A stretch of 39,435 nt of DNA from assembly GCA_015056155.1 (NCBI GenBank), contig SVGU01000020.1, positions 1 through 39,435 of the forward strand, written 5' to 3'. The stretch comes from Clostridiales bacterium. GTDB lineage: Bacteria; Bacillota; Clostridia; Christensenellales; Aristaeellaceae. A program made the position numbers and the translations under genes. Below, one piece after another: positions 9,803 through 17,700 of the stretch (positions within the stretch are counted from its first letter, which is position 1; every line of letters begins with the position of its first letter). The notes below the pieces were generated by a model. The model worked only from the letters and a program-made list of their open reading frames with translations, was not told the origin of the DNA and searched no databases.

Positions 9803-10903
9803 TTAGCCCTTGACAGCGCCGGCGACCATGCCCTTGATGATGTGCTTGCTGAACATGAAGTACAGCACCACGATGGGCGACATGGTCAGCAGCATGGCTG
9901 CCATCTGCTTGGGATAGTCCGAGGCGAACTGACCCTTGAACTGCGTCAGCGCCAGCGGCACCGTCTGCAGCGACACGGACTTCATCAGCACCAGCGCGAA
10001 GGAGAACTCGTTCCAGCAGCTAAAGACCTGAATGATCGCCACGGTGATCAGGATAGGCTTGCAGATCGGCAGGATGATGCGCCACAGGGTGTTGGAGAAG
10101 CTGGAGCCGTCGATGGCGGCCGCCTCCTCCAGGGAGATCGGGATGCCCTTGACGTAGCCCTCCACCAGGAAGATGCCCATCGGCAGACCGAAGGACACAT
10201 ACGGGAAGAGCAGCGTGAACCACTTGTCGTTCAGCCCGCAATCCTTGAACACGACATAGATCGGGACCAGCAGGGAGTGGATCGGGATCAGCATGCCCAT
10301 CAGGAACATCAGGTACAGCGGGCGGTTGCCCTTGAAGCGCACGCGGGAGAGGATGTAGCCCACGATGAAGGAGAACAGCACGATCAGGAAGATCGACAGC
10401 GCCGTCGTCCGCATGGAGTTCCACATGGACTCCGCCAGATGATAGTCCTTGTTGGTCAGGATGCGCTCGTAGTTGATCAGCGTCGGCTCCGTGGGCAGGC
10501 CCATGATGTCGGCGTTGAACACGCGCTTCTCCTTCAGGGAGGAGTAGAACATCCACACCAGCGGGAAGATGCAAGTGGCGGAGAAGATGCCCAGCACGCT
10601 GTTGTTGAAGACGGAGATGACGCCGTCCTTCAGACCCAGGCGGACGATCACCGCTGCGGCGATCACGACCAGGCCCGCCAGCAGCATCATGCCGCTGTTG
10701 GACACGAACCAGACCAGCACGCTCTGCCACTGGGTGGGCTTCGCCAGGGGTTCGCCGGTCGCCTTGTCGATCTTGGTGAAGGACTCGGCCATGTCCTTGT
10801 AGCCCTCGAAGGAGCCGACAAACGCGAACGCCAGGGCGATGACGATCAGCGCCAGGCCAATGGAGGTCAGCACTCGGGCAAGCGTCTTGGTGTTAATCTT
10901 CAT
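9803..10903 (-). CDS. Carbohydrate ABC transporter permease, MalG type, with N-terminal extension
   Basis: This is a 366-residue inner membrane permease. The EAA loop that contacts the ATPase is present: EEAAAIDGSSFSNTLWRIILP (about 257-277). The MalG-like C-terminus ends with SKHIIKGMVAGAVKG. Family members are usually 270-300 residues. Here about 95 extra residues precede the canonical region: a helix at 13-32, a polar stretch with FTKIDKATGEPLAKPTQW, then another helix at 70-88. The start is supported by GGAGGT 8 nt upstream, only 4 nt after the MalF-like gene. No ATPase gene is in the operon, so a shared MsmX-like ATPase elsewhere is expected (inference). The sugar is unknown. Confidence 0.93.
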   Translation of the reverse strand: MKINTKTLARVLTSIGLALIVIALAFAFVGSFEGYKDMAESFTKIDKATGEPLAKPTQWQSVLVWFVSNSGMMLLAGLVVIAAAVIVRLGLKDGVISVFNNSVLGIFSATCIFPLVWMFYSSLKEKRVFNADIMGLPTEPTLINYERILTNKDYHLAESMWNSMRTTALSIFLIVLFSFIVGYILSRVRFKGNRPLYLMFLMGMLIPIHSLLVPIYVVFKDCGLNDKWFTLLFPYVSFGLPMGIFLVEGYVKGIPISLEEAAAIDGSSFSNTLWRIILPICKPILITVAIIQVFSCWNEFSFALVLMKSVSLQTVPLALTQFKGQFASDYPKQMAAMLLTMSPIVVLYFMFSKHIIKGMVAGAVKG

Positions 10904-10907
10904 CGTC

Positions 10908-11801
10908 TTACACCTCCACCTTTGCCGTCACGCGCTTGACCAGCCACTGCGAGCCGCCGATGACCAGCAGGGACAGGACGAAGATCGCCACGGAGATCGT
11001 CGAGCCGTAGCCCAGGTTGGACTGCTCGAAGGAGATCTTGTAGCCGTACATGGCCATAACCATCGAAGCAGTACCGGGACCGCCCTTGGTCATGGTATAG
11101 ATGTTGTCGAAGGCCTTCATGTTGCCCGCCACGCACAGGGTGATACACACCAGCATGGTGTTCTTGATCAGCGGCAGGGTGATGTGCATGGCGGTCTGCC
11201 ACGCGTTCGCGCCGTCGATGTTGGCGGACTCGAACACCTCGCTGTCGATACCGGCGATGGCGGAGAAGATGATGACCATGTAGTAGCCGATGAACTGCCA
11301 GATCAGCGGGATGGACACGATCAGCATGATGTGCTCGGTGTTGTTCAGCCACACCTGCGTCAGCTCCGGGCATCCGATCGTCTTGAGGAACCAGTTCAGG
11401 ATGCCGTACTTGTTATGGTACACCATCGTCCAGATCATGCCGATACACACGGCAGAAATGGTGCTGGGGAAGAAACCGAAGGTACGGTGAACGCTCTTGA
11501 GCTTGGTCGTCCGGGCATTGACCAGCAGGACCAGCAGGAACGCGATGCCGATCTGGCCGATCAGACAGGCAATAACAAGGTAGATGTTGTTGCCGAAGGC
11601 CTGCCAGAAGGTCGTGTCCGCGATCAGCTGCTGGTAGTTCGCAATGCCGTTGAAGGTCTTGACCGGGCCGTTCTTCCACTCGAAGAAGCTATAGACGAGC
11701 GCCGTGAGCAGCGGAACGAAGACCGTGAACACAAACGCCGCCACAGGAATGATCAGGTACAGATAGATGACCCATTTCTTGGGTTTGATTGAATCAAGCA
11801 T
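10908..11801 (-). CDS. Carbohydrate ABC transporter permease, MalF/UgpA type
   Basis: This 297-residue membrane permease has six helices. The first begins WVIYLYLIIPVAAFVFTVFVPL, followed by the family motif SFFEWKNG. The EAA loop is FESANIDGANAWQTAMHITLP (about 188-208), and the GGPGTASMVMAMYGYK segment is characteristic of the family. GGGGAGG lies 8 nt before the ATG. It pairs with the downstream MalG-like subunit (4-nt gap) and the upstream binding protein. A hairpin lies between it and the binding-protein gene. Confidence 0.95.
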   Translation of the reverse strand: MLDSIKPKKWVIYLYLIIPVAAFVFTVFVPLLTALVYSFFEWKNGPVKTFNGIANYQQLIADTTFWQAFGNNIYLVIACLIGQIGIAFLLVLLVNARTTKLKSVHRTFGFFPSTISAVCIGMIWTMVYHNKYGILNWFLKTIGCPELTQVWLNNTEHIMLIVSIPLIWQFIGYYMVIIFSAIAGIDSEVFESANIDGANAWQTAMHITLPLIKNTMLVCITLCVAGNMKAFDNIYTMTKGGPGTASMVMAMYGYKISFEQSNLGYGSTISVAIFVLSLLVIGGSQWLVKRVTAKVEV

Positions 11802-11849
11802 CGCACTTGCCTCCCCGGTGTTTTCTTTGGAAGCACAGGTTGCACAAAA

Positions 11850-11882
11850 GCCGCTCTGCCCATATCAGATAGGCAGAGCGGC
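11850..11882 (-). terminator. Hairpin after the sugar-binding-protein gene (partial terminator)
   Basis: A perfect 11-bp stem (11850-11860 with 11872-11882) is followed on the minus strand by TTTTGTGC. It lies 43 nt after the binding-protein stop and 48 nt before the MalF-like start. No separate promoter is obvious for the permeases, so read-through is expected, giving more binding protein than permease. Confidence 0.75.
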
Positions 11883-11925
11883 CCTCATTCAGCTAACAAA
11901 CTGCCAGGTTAATCCTGAGAGAGGA

Positions 11926-13281
11926 TTAATAGTTGGCCTCGTAAGCAGCCTGAGTCTCGTTAGCGACTTCCTGAGGAGTCTTCTCGCCGTTGCACATGGC
12001 CTGCATGCCGGTGTTCAGCACGGACCAGACAGCAGAGTTGACGTAGGAGTCGTAGATCTCGCAGGTCTCGGTGTCCACGTAGGACCACTTGTAGAAGGCC
12101 TGGGTAACAGCGTCGAAGTTGGACAGGTCAACGTCAGCAACCTTGGTCAGGCCGCCCAGAGCGTAGTACTTGGCAACGTAGTTGGAGAAAGCGGGGCCGG
12201 TCAGCTCATAGCACAGGTCGATGGCAGCGGCCAGCTTCGCGGGATCCTCAGCAACCTTGGGGTTGATGGCCATGGCGTAGCCCAGGCCGATGTTCTGGGA
12301 GGTGGGAGCCTTGGTGGCGTCCGCGGGCTGGGGCAGGACGGCGAAGCCGATGTTGTTGAACTTCTCCTCGTTGTCCTCCTTCAGGACAGCCGCGATGTAG
12401 CTCTCGTCCCAGTTGCCGCCGATGAAAGCAGCAGCCTCGCCGGCGATGTAGTACTCACGGGCGTCCTCGTTGGTGACGGCGTTGAAGTCCTCGTTGAAGA
12501 TCTTGGTCTGGGTGAACAGACGCTGGGTCTCGGTCAGAGCGGCAACGAAGGCCTCGTCGGTGAACTTGGCGCCGGTCTTGGCGATCAGAGAGGAGAACCA
12601 TTCGGGACCGGTGTAGCGGTTGCCCAGGGTGGAGATGAAGTCAGAGTTCATCTGCCACTGGCCGCCGTTACCGAAGGCGATGGTGTCGATGCCCTGAGCC
12701 TCGAAGTACTCAGAAGCCTTCTCGACCTCAGCCCAGGTGGTGGGGAAGGTCTCGTAGCCGGCCTCGGCCCACATGGCCTTGTCGTAGATCACGACGGTGC
12801 AGGTGCCGCCGGTCAGAGCGGGCAGACCGTAGATCTTGCCGTCGGGGGTGGTGAAGGGAGCGAAGAACGCGGTGTTGTAATCCGCATAGTAGGGGGAAGC
12901 CTTGATGATGTCGGACATATCCAGCACCAGGCCAGCCTCGGCCCACGCGATGGTGTTCATGCCCTGCAGCAGGAACACGTCAGGCAGATCGTTGGCGGCA
13001 GCCAGAGTAGCGATCTGGGTCTTGTACTCGGCGTTGGCCAGAACGTTCTGGGTCAGCTTGATGCCGGGGTGAGCGGCTTCCCAGGCAGCGATGACGGAAC
13101 GGAAGCCGTCGGAGCCGCCGTTGCCCTGAGACTCTTCAGAGGTGGAGTAGTGCATCAGCTCCAGCTCGCCAGCGTAGGCCAGCTCGGTAGCAGCCACGAC
13201 AGGAGCTTCCTTCTCGGCGAAGGCGAAGCCAACGGAAGCCAGCATCAGAACAGCCAGCAGAAGGGAAACGAGTTTCTTCAT
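11926..13281 (-). CDS. Extracellular sugar-binding protein of ABC transporter
   Basis: This 451-residue extracytoplasmic solute-binding protein (family 1) captures a sugar and delivers it to the MalF/MalG-like permeases. The signal peptide ends AFA/E at residue 22. No cysteine is near the cut, so it is not an obvious lipoprotein. The mature chain shows the family hallmarks: [71 protein letters not shown] and [17 protein letters not shown] upstream fixes the start. It is the first gene of the sugar operon and has a strong promoter with several operator-like sites. The ligand is unknown; oligosaccharide is an inference from family. Confidence 0.94.
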   Translation of the reverse strand: MKKLVSLLLAVLMLASVGFAFAEKEAPVVAATELAYAGELELMHYSTSEESQGNGGSDGFRSVIAAWEAAHPGIKLTQNVLANAEYKTQIATLAAANDLPDVFLLQGMNTIAWAEAGLVLDMSDIIKASPYYADYNTAFFAPFTTPDGKIYGLPALTGGTCTVVIYDKAMWAEAGYETFPTTWAEVEKASEYFEAQGIDTIAFGNGGQWQMNSDFISTLGNRYTGPEWFSSLIAKTGAKFTDEAFVAALTETQRLFTQTKIFNEDFNAVTNEDAREYYIAGEAAAFIGGNWDESYIAAVLKEDNEEKFNNIGFAVLPQPADATKAPTSQNIGLGYAMAINPKVAEDPAKLAAAIDLCYELTGPAFSNYVAKYYALGGLTKVADVDLSNFDAVTQAFYKWSYVDTETCEIYDSYVNSAVWSVLNTGMQAMCNGEKTPQEVANETQAAYEANY

Positions 13282-13425
13282 GGTGGGTTCCTCCTTGAAA
13301 TAATTTGCGGTTTCCCGCTATTTCTTCAAACAGCGCCTCGGCACCGTTCAGAGACAAAAGAACCTTCCGAAAACGATCCGCATCAGGCCTCTGTTTTCCC
13401 GATATTGGCAGGCCTGAAACAATCT

Positions 13426-13435
13426 AAACCGGTTT
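13426..13435. promoter_or_regulatory. LacI-family-type operator palindrome
   Basis: AAACCGGTTT is a perfect 10-bp palindrome with a central CG. It lies about +5 to +14 relative to the predicted start of the sugar operon transcript, the classic position for a LacI-family sugar repressor. No repressor gene is in the window. Confidence 0.55.
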
Positions 13436-13446
13436 CGCATGAACTT

Positions 13447-13475
13447 AGTATACATGATACTCCAACAAAAATCAA
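13447..13475 (-). promoter_or_regulatory. Promoter of the sugar ABC operon
   Basis: The minus strand has TTGATT (13470-13475), a 17-bp spacer and TATACT (13447-13452), giving a start point near 13440 and a 5' leader of about 160 nt. A TTGACA at 13485-13490 on the same strand is too far from this -10. Confidence 0.75.
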
Positions 13476-13533
13476 GAGGTTTTTTTGTCAAAATCTAATC
13501 TTTTTGCACCAGTCAGTCCATTCCCACTCGCTC

Positions 13534-13547
13534 CGAAAACGATAACA
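13534..13547. promoter_or_regulatory. cre-like catabolite control site
   Basis: CGAAAACGATAACA matches the CcpA cre consensus TGWNANCGNTNWCA at every fixed position but the first. A related site on the opposite strand at 13557-13570 (minus: CGAAAACGTTGAAA) matches with two mismatches. Both lie about 95-130 bp upstream of the predicted start point. The inverted CGAAAACG/CGTTTTCG pair could alternatively be a hairpin. Confidence 0.45.
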
Positions 13548-13642
13548 AAGCGCATTTTTCAACGTTTTCGCCACTTTTTCGAAAGCCCTTACAAACAATG
13601 GAATTCTCGCATTTTTTTGCGCATTTCCTGCAAAGTCACCCG

Positions 13643-14542
13643 TCAGGGAAACGCATAGCCCAGCTGCGCAAGGATGCCCAGCGGCAGCTCCATCCGGCAG
13701 GTCTTGTTCGGATCGACCGCCTGGCAGATGCGCAGATCCCCCGCGAGGCTCAGCAGCATCCCCGCCTCATGCGCCGGGAGCTTCACCTGCTCCATCAGGA
13801 AAGACCGCATGCGCAGCGTCGTCTGCTCCGCGGCGGCATCGAGCCCCTCGGCAGAGCTGATAGCCATGGCATGCTCCTGCGTCACCAGGAACGGCAGCGG
13901 CAGGGGCTGCCCCTTCACCACCGTCACGCGCACCGTCACCGCGCCCGCGATCTCCGCGCCACACACACAGACCTCGCCGTCGCCCATCACCGCATGGAGG
14001 TCTCCCATCGCCAGCAGCGCCCCCGGCACGTTGACCGGCAGATACAGCGTCGTTCCCGCTCCGATGCGCCTGCAGTCCATGTTGCCGCCATGGCTGTCCG
14101 GCGTGCCGGTCGGGACCGCCCCGGTTTCCGGCGCCGTGCCGATCACGCCGATCATCGGGCACAGGGGCAATGACAGGCGGTCATTGAACCGGACCTGCCC
14201 GTCCTGCACCGGCAGGATCTTCGTATTCTCCGCGTCGGCCATCAGGCCGGTGATGCCCTCGCCCGGCGCCTCGACCATCGCAGCTTGCTCCGCCAGGTCG
14301 ATCTGCAGGATCTCGACCTTGAGCGTATCGCCGGCCTCCGCACCCTCGACAAAGAGCGGGCCCGTCGCCGGATTGATGCGCGTCCAGTCCAGCGCGCCCA
14401 GCTTGTCGGAGGGACAGGCGATCTGCCCGCCGAAGCAGTCCATCGTCTCGAACACGACCGTATCGCCGGACTGCGCGCGGGCAGCCGGGGCATTCTCCGG
14501 GGACATGGCATAAACAACGGTATCGCGTCTGATCGTCAGCAT
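13643..14542 (-). CDS. Acetamidase/formamidase family protein
   Basis: This 299-residue predicted cytoplasmic hydrolase of the FmdA/AmdA family releases ammonia from short amides such as formamide or acetamide. Visible family motifs are GDTVVFETMDCFGGQI (about 26-41), NPATGPLFVEGAEAGDTLKVEI, SHGGNMDCRRIGAGTTLYLPV with the conserved HGGNMD, and GDLHAVMGDGEVCVCGAEI with the GDLHAxMGDGE signature. The ATG at 14542 is chosen because CAGGAG lies 7 nt upstream; an in-frame extension to 14599 lies in the promoter. The true substrate is uncertain because many members are uncharacterised. It is monocistronic, on the same strand as the sugar operon. Confidence 0.93.
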   Translation of the reverse strand: MLTIRRDTVVYAMSPENAPAARAQSGDTVVFETMDCFGGQIACPSDKLGALDWTRINPATGPLFVEGAEAGDTLKVEILQIDLAEQAAMVEAPGEGITGLMADAENTKILPVQDGQVRFNDRLSLPLCPMIGVIGTAPETGAVPTGTPDSHGGNMDCRRIGAGTTLYLPVNVPGALLAMGDLHAVMGDGEVCVCGAEIAGAVTVRVTVVKGQPLPLPFLVTQEHAMAISSAEGLDAAAEQTTLRMRSFLMEQVKLPAHEAGMLLSLAGDLRICQAVDPNKTCRMELPLGILAQLGYAFP

Positions 14543-14570
14543 GAAATCACTCCTGTTGCGTTTTTTCTCG

Positions 14571-14599
14571 ATTATAGCATGTTTCGGCTGCCGGCACAA
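14571..14599 (-). promoter_or_regulatory. Promoter of the acetamidase gene
   Basis: The minus strand has TTGTGC (14594-14599), a 17-bp spacer and TATAAT (14571-14576), with TG-C before the -10 (extended -10). The leader is about 22 nt. Confidence 0.75.
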
Positions 14600-14662
14600 C
14601 CGCCTGGCTTCAGGAGAATGGGCGAGTATCTTTCTTCTGCATGAAGTTCCGGATGAAAACAG

Positions 14663-14691
14663 ATGACAGCACGCGCAATATATGGTATAAT
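14663..14691 (+). promoter_or_regulatory. Promoter of the BspA-like gene
   Basis: ATGACA (14663-14668), a 17-bp spacer and TATAAT (14686-14691) lie 31 nt before the ATG at 14723. An in-frame ATG at 14663 is part of the -35 and is therefore not the start. Confidence 0.75.
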
Positions 14692-14722
14692 GTTGTTCTA
14701 CAGATGGGAGGCGTACATATTT

Positions 14723-17700
14723 ATGAAGAAAGTCGTTGAGAGAAGTATCCTGTTCACCATGCTGCTGGCACTGCTGATGATGCTGCCTGCGGCTGCAAAC
14801 GCGGCGACCTCCGGCACCTGCGGTGATAACCTCACGTGGGTGCTTGACGATGAGGGTGTGCTGACTGTTTCCGGAACGGGTGCGATGCGGAATTACTCGA
14901 AGTCTTCGAATGCTCCCTGGGGAACCACCATTAGCGCAGCCGTGATAGAAGACGGCGTTACGAGCATTGGCAACTGGGCCTTCAAGGGCTGTATCAATCT
15001 ACCGAAGGTAATCCTCCCCGCGAGCATTACTACCATCGGCGACAGTGCCTTCGAAGGCTGTAACGGGTTGACAGAAATCGTCTTTCCCAGCAGTCTGACC
15101 ACCATTGGCGAATCTGCTTTTAGAGCCTGTCCTCAACTGATGGAATTGGATATCCCGAAAAGCGTGACCTCTATTGATCAGTTTGCATTTAGCAAATGCA
15201 CAGGGTTGTCAGAAGTAGTCATCCCTGAGGGCGTTACCTCCATAGGTAATAGCGCCTTTGGCGGCTGCACCGGATTGACCAGTGTCACCATTCCTGGCAG
15301 CGTCATTAAGGGAAGCTATTATGCCGGCTCATATGGCAACTTCTACTACCATTTTCCCAGAGATGTCCCTGAAGTTACCATCCATGATGGCGTTACCACC
15401 ATCGGTGATCATGCCTTCTACAACTGTTCTGGGCTTGTGAAGGTAAATATTCCCGATTCGGTCACCTCCATCGGAAAGGACTCCTTTAGCGGATGCACAG
15501 CGCTTGAGAGCATAGTGTTGCCTGACAACCTGACCGTCATCGGCGAGTCAGCCTTCAGTGGATGTGCAGCGCTAAAGAGCGTGACGCTCCCCGAGTCCTT
15601 AACCTCCATCGGCGGTGCTGCTTTCTACCGCTGCACCAGCCTGACAGAGATCGACCTGCCCGACAGCCTAACCACCCTCGACAGTTCTGCTTTCGGGAAA
15701 TGTGTAAGTCTGGTTGGCCCCATCACAATTCCGGAAGGAATCACCACAATAGTTAGCGTTTTCTCCGGCTGTTCCAGCTTGACGAAGGTCAATTTGCCTG
15801 ATAGCCTGACCGTCATTGGTAACAGCGCATTCAGTAACTGTACCAGCCTGAATGAAGTGAGTATCCCAGCGAGTGTGACCACCATCGATACCTATGCTTT
15901 CTCCGGCTGTACCATACTGAATGAGCTGGACATCCCAACGAGCGTGACCACTATTGGCAACTATGCATTCCAAGGCTGCACCGGACTGACCGAGCTGGAT
16001 ATCCCGACGAGCGTGACCTCCGTAGGTCGCGATGCCTTCGATGGCTGCACCGGGTTGACCAGCGTCACCATCCCCGGTTGTATCGTTAGAGGCGGTACCA
16101 ATGACGGATACGAGGGTACCTTCTCCTATTGCTTCCCCGAAACAATCGAAGAGGTGACCATCCATTCCGGTGCGACCACCATCGGTCTTTACGCATTCTG
16201 CGCCAATACAGGACTGGTGCGGCTGAACATCCCCAATTCAGTCACCTCCATCGACTACTGCGCCCTTAGAGGTTGTTCAGAGTTGGAAAGTGTAACACTC
16301 TCCGACAACCTGACCGTCATTGGCAGTTCTGCTTTCGATGATTGCACCAGTCTGACAGAGATTACCCTGCCTGACAGTCTGACCGTCATTGGTGATTCCG
16401 CCTTCAGCGGCTGCACCAGGCTGACGGAAATCGACCTGACTGACGGGCTGCTCAACATCAACGCCGGCACCTTCTTAGGTTGTTCCGCGCTCACAAGCGT
16501 CCTCATCCCTGAGAGTGTGACCACTATCGGCTCTTCTGCTTTTTCCGACTGTACCAGCCTGCAAGAGATTGATCTGCCCAACAGCTTAACCGTCATTGGC
16601 CAATCCGCCTTCAGTCGCTGCTCCGCACTCACAAGCGTCAATATTCCCGCGAGTGTATCCTCCGTAGGCCAAAACGCATTCTGGCGTTGCACTGCACTGC
16701 AGTCCGCCAACATTCCCGGCTGCATCATTCAAGGCAATGCCAATGCTAGCTGCAATGGTACCTTTACCTATGTTTTTCCCGAGACCGTTTCTGTAGTCAC
16801 CATTCATTCCGGTGTAACCACCATTGGCGAGAATGCCTTCTGCACAAACACAGGACTGGTCCGGGTGAACATTCCGGATACTGTCACCACCATCAGTGAC
16901 TACGCCTTTATGGGCTGCGAGTCGCTGGAGAGCGCGGTGCTGCCCGACAGCGTAACCACCATCGGCACAAACGCATTCTCTGAATGCAGCAGCCTTGACG
17001 GAATCAGCCTGCCCGAAAAACTGACCGTCCTTGGCGCCTCCGCATTCAGCGGATGCAAGAGTCTTTCTGATCCCATCGCCATCCCGTCAGACATCGTCAC
17101 GCTGGACAACTTTGTCTTTAATGAATGTACCGCTCTTTCCGCTGTCACGTTCCCTGAGAGTCTAACCAGTATCGGTACCAATGCATTCGCCAATTGCTCC
17201 AGCTTGAAGGAGATCACTCTGCCCAGCAATCTGATCTTTATCTACAGCAACGCTTTCAAAGGCTGCACCGGTCTGACAGATGTTGTCATTCCAGCAAGCG
17301 TGACATCCGTGGGCAGCGCCGCTTTCCACGGATGTACCGGGTTGACCAGCGTTACCATCGCCGGCACTGATGTCCTTGGCGGAACCATGGCAACTGATCC
17401 TGGAACCTTCACCTTTGCCTATCCCGCAACTGTCTCCATGGTCACCATCAACAGCGGTGAAGAAAGCATCGGCAGCTATGCCTTTGCAGAGATGCCCAAC
17501 CTGAAGAAGGTGACCATCCCCGATTCCATTATTCATATCGACCCCCTGGCCTTTGCTGATCATGACACAGTGATCCGCTCCTCTGCAGAAGCCTATGCCC
17601 GCACGTGGGCGCTTAATGAAGGTTTCCAGTGGGAGCATAATCAGCATACTGAAAGCGCAATCCCGTCTGTGGAGCCAGGTTGCCTGACCGAAGGTCAGGA

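Larger units (their letters stand above)
13282..13642 (-). promoter_or_regulatory. 361-nt regulatory intergenic region upstream of the sugar ABC operon
   Basis: No gene is seen here. It holds the promoter at 13447-13475, a palindrome AAACCGGTTT at 13426-13435 just downstream of the start point, a cre-like site at 13534-13547, a second cre-like site at 13557-13570 and a partial copy at 13367-13377. The stretch is much more A+T rich than the flanking genes. No clear terminator for the upstream acetamidase gene is visible. Confidence 0.7.

Noticed and set aside
13600-13642. A possible terminator of the acetamidase gene (CGCA, T-run, TGCG)
   Set aside because: The stem is only about 4 bp and the T run is inside the loop; too weak to call.
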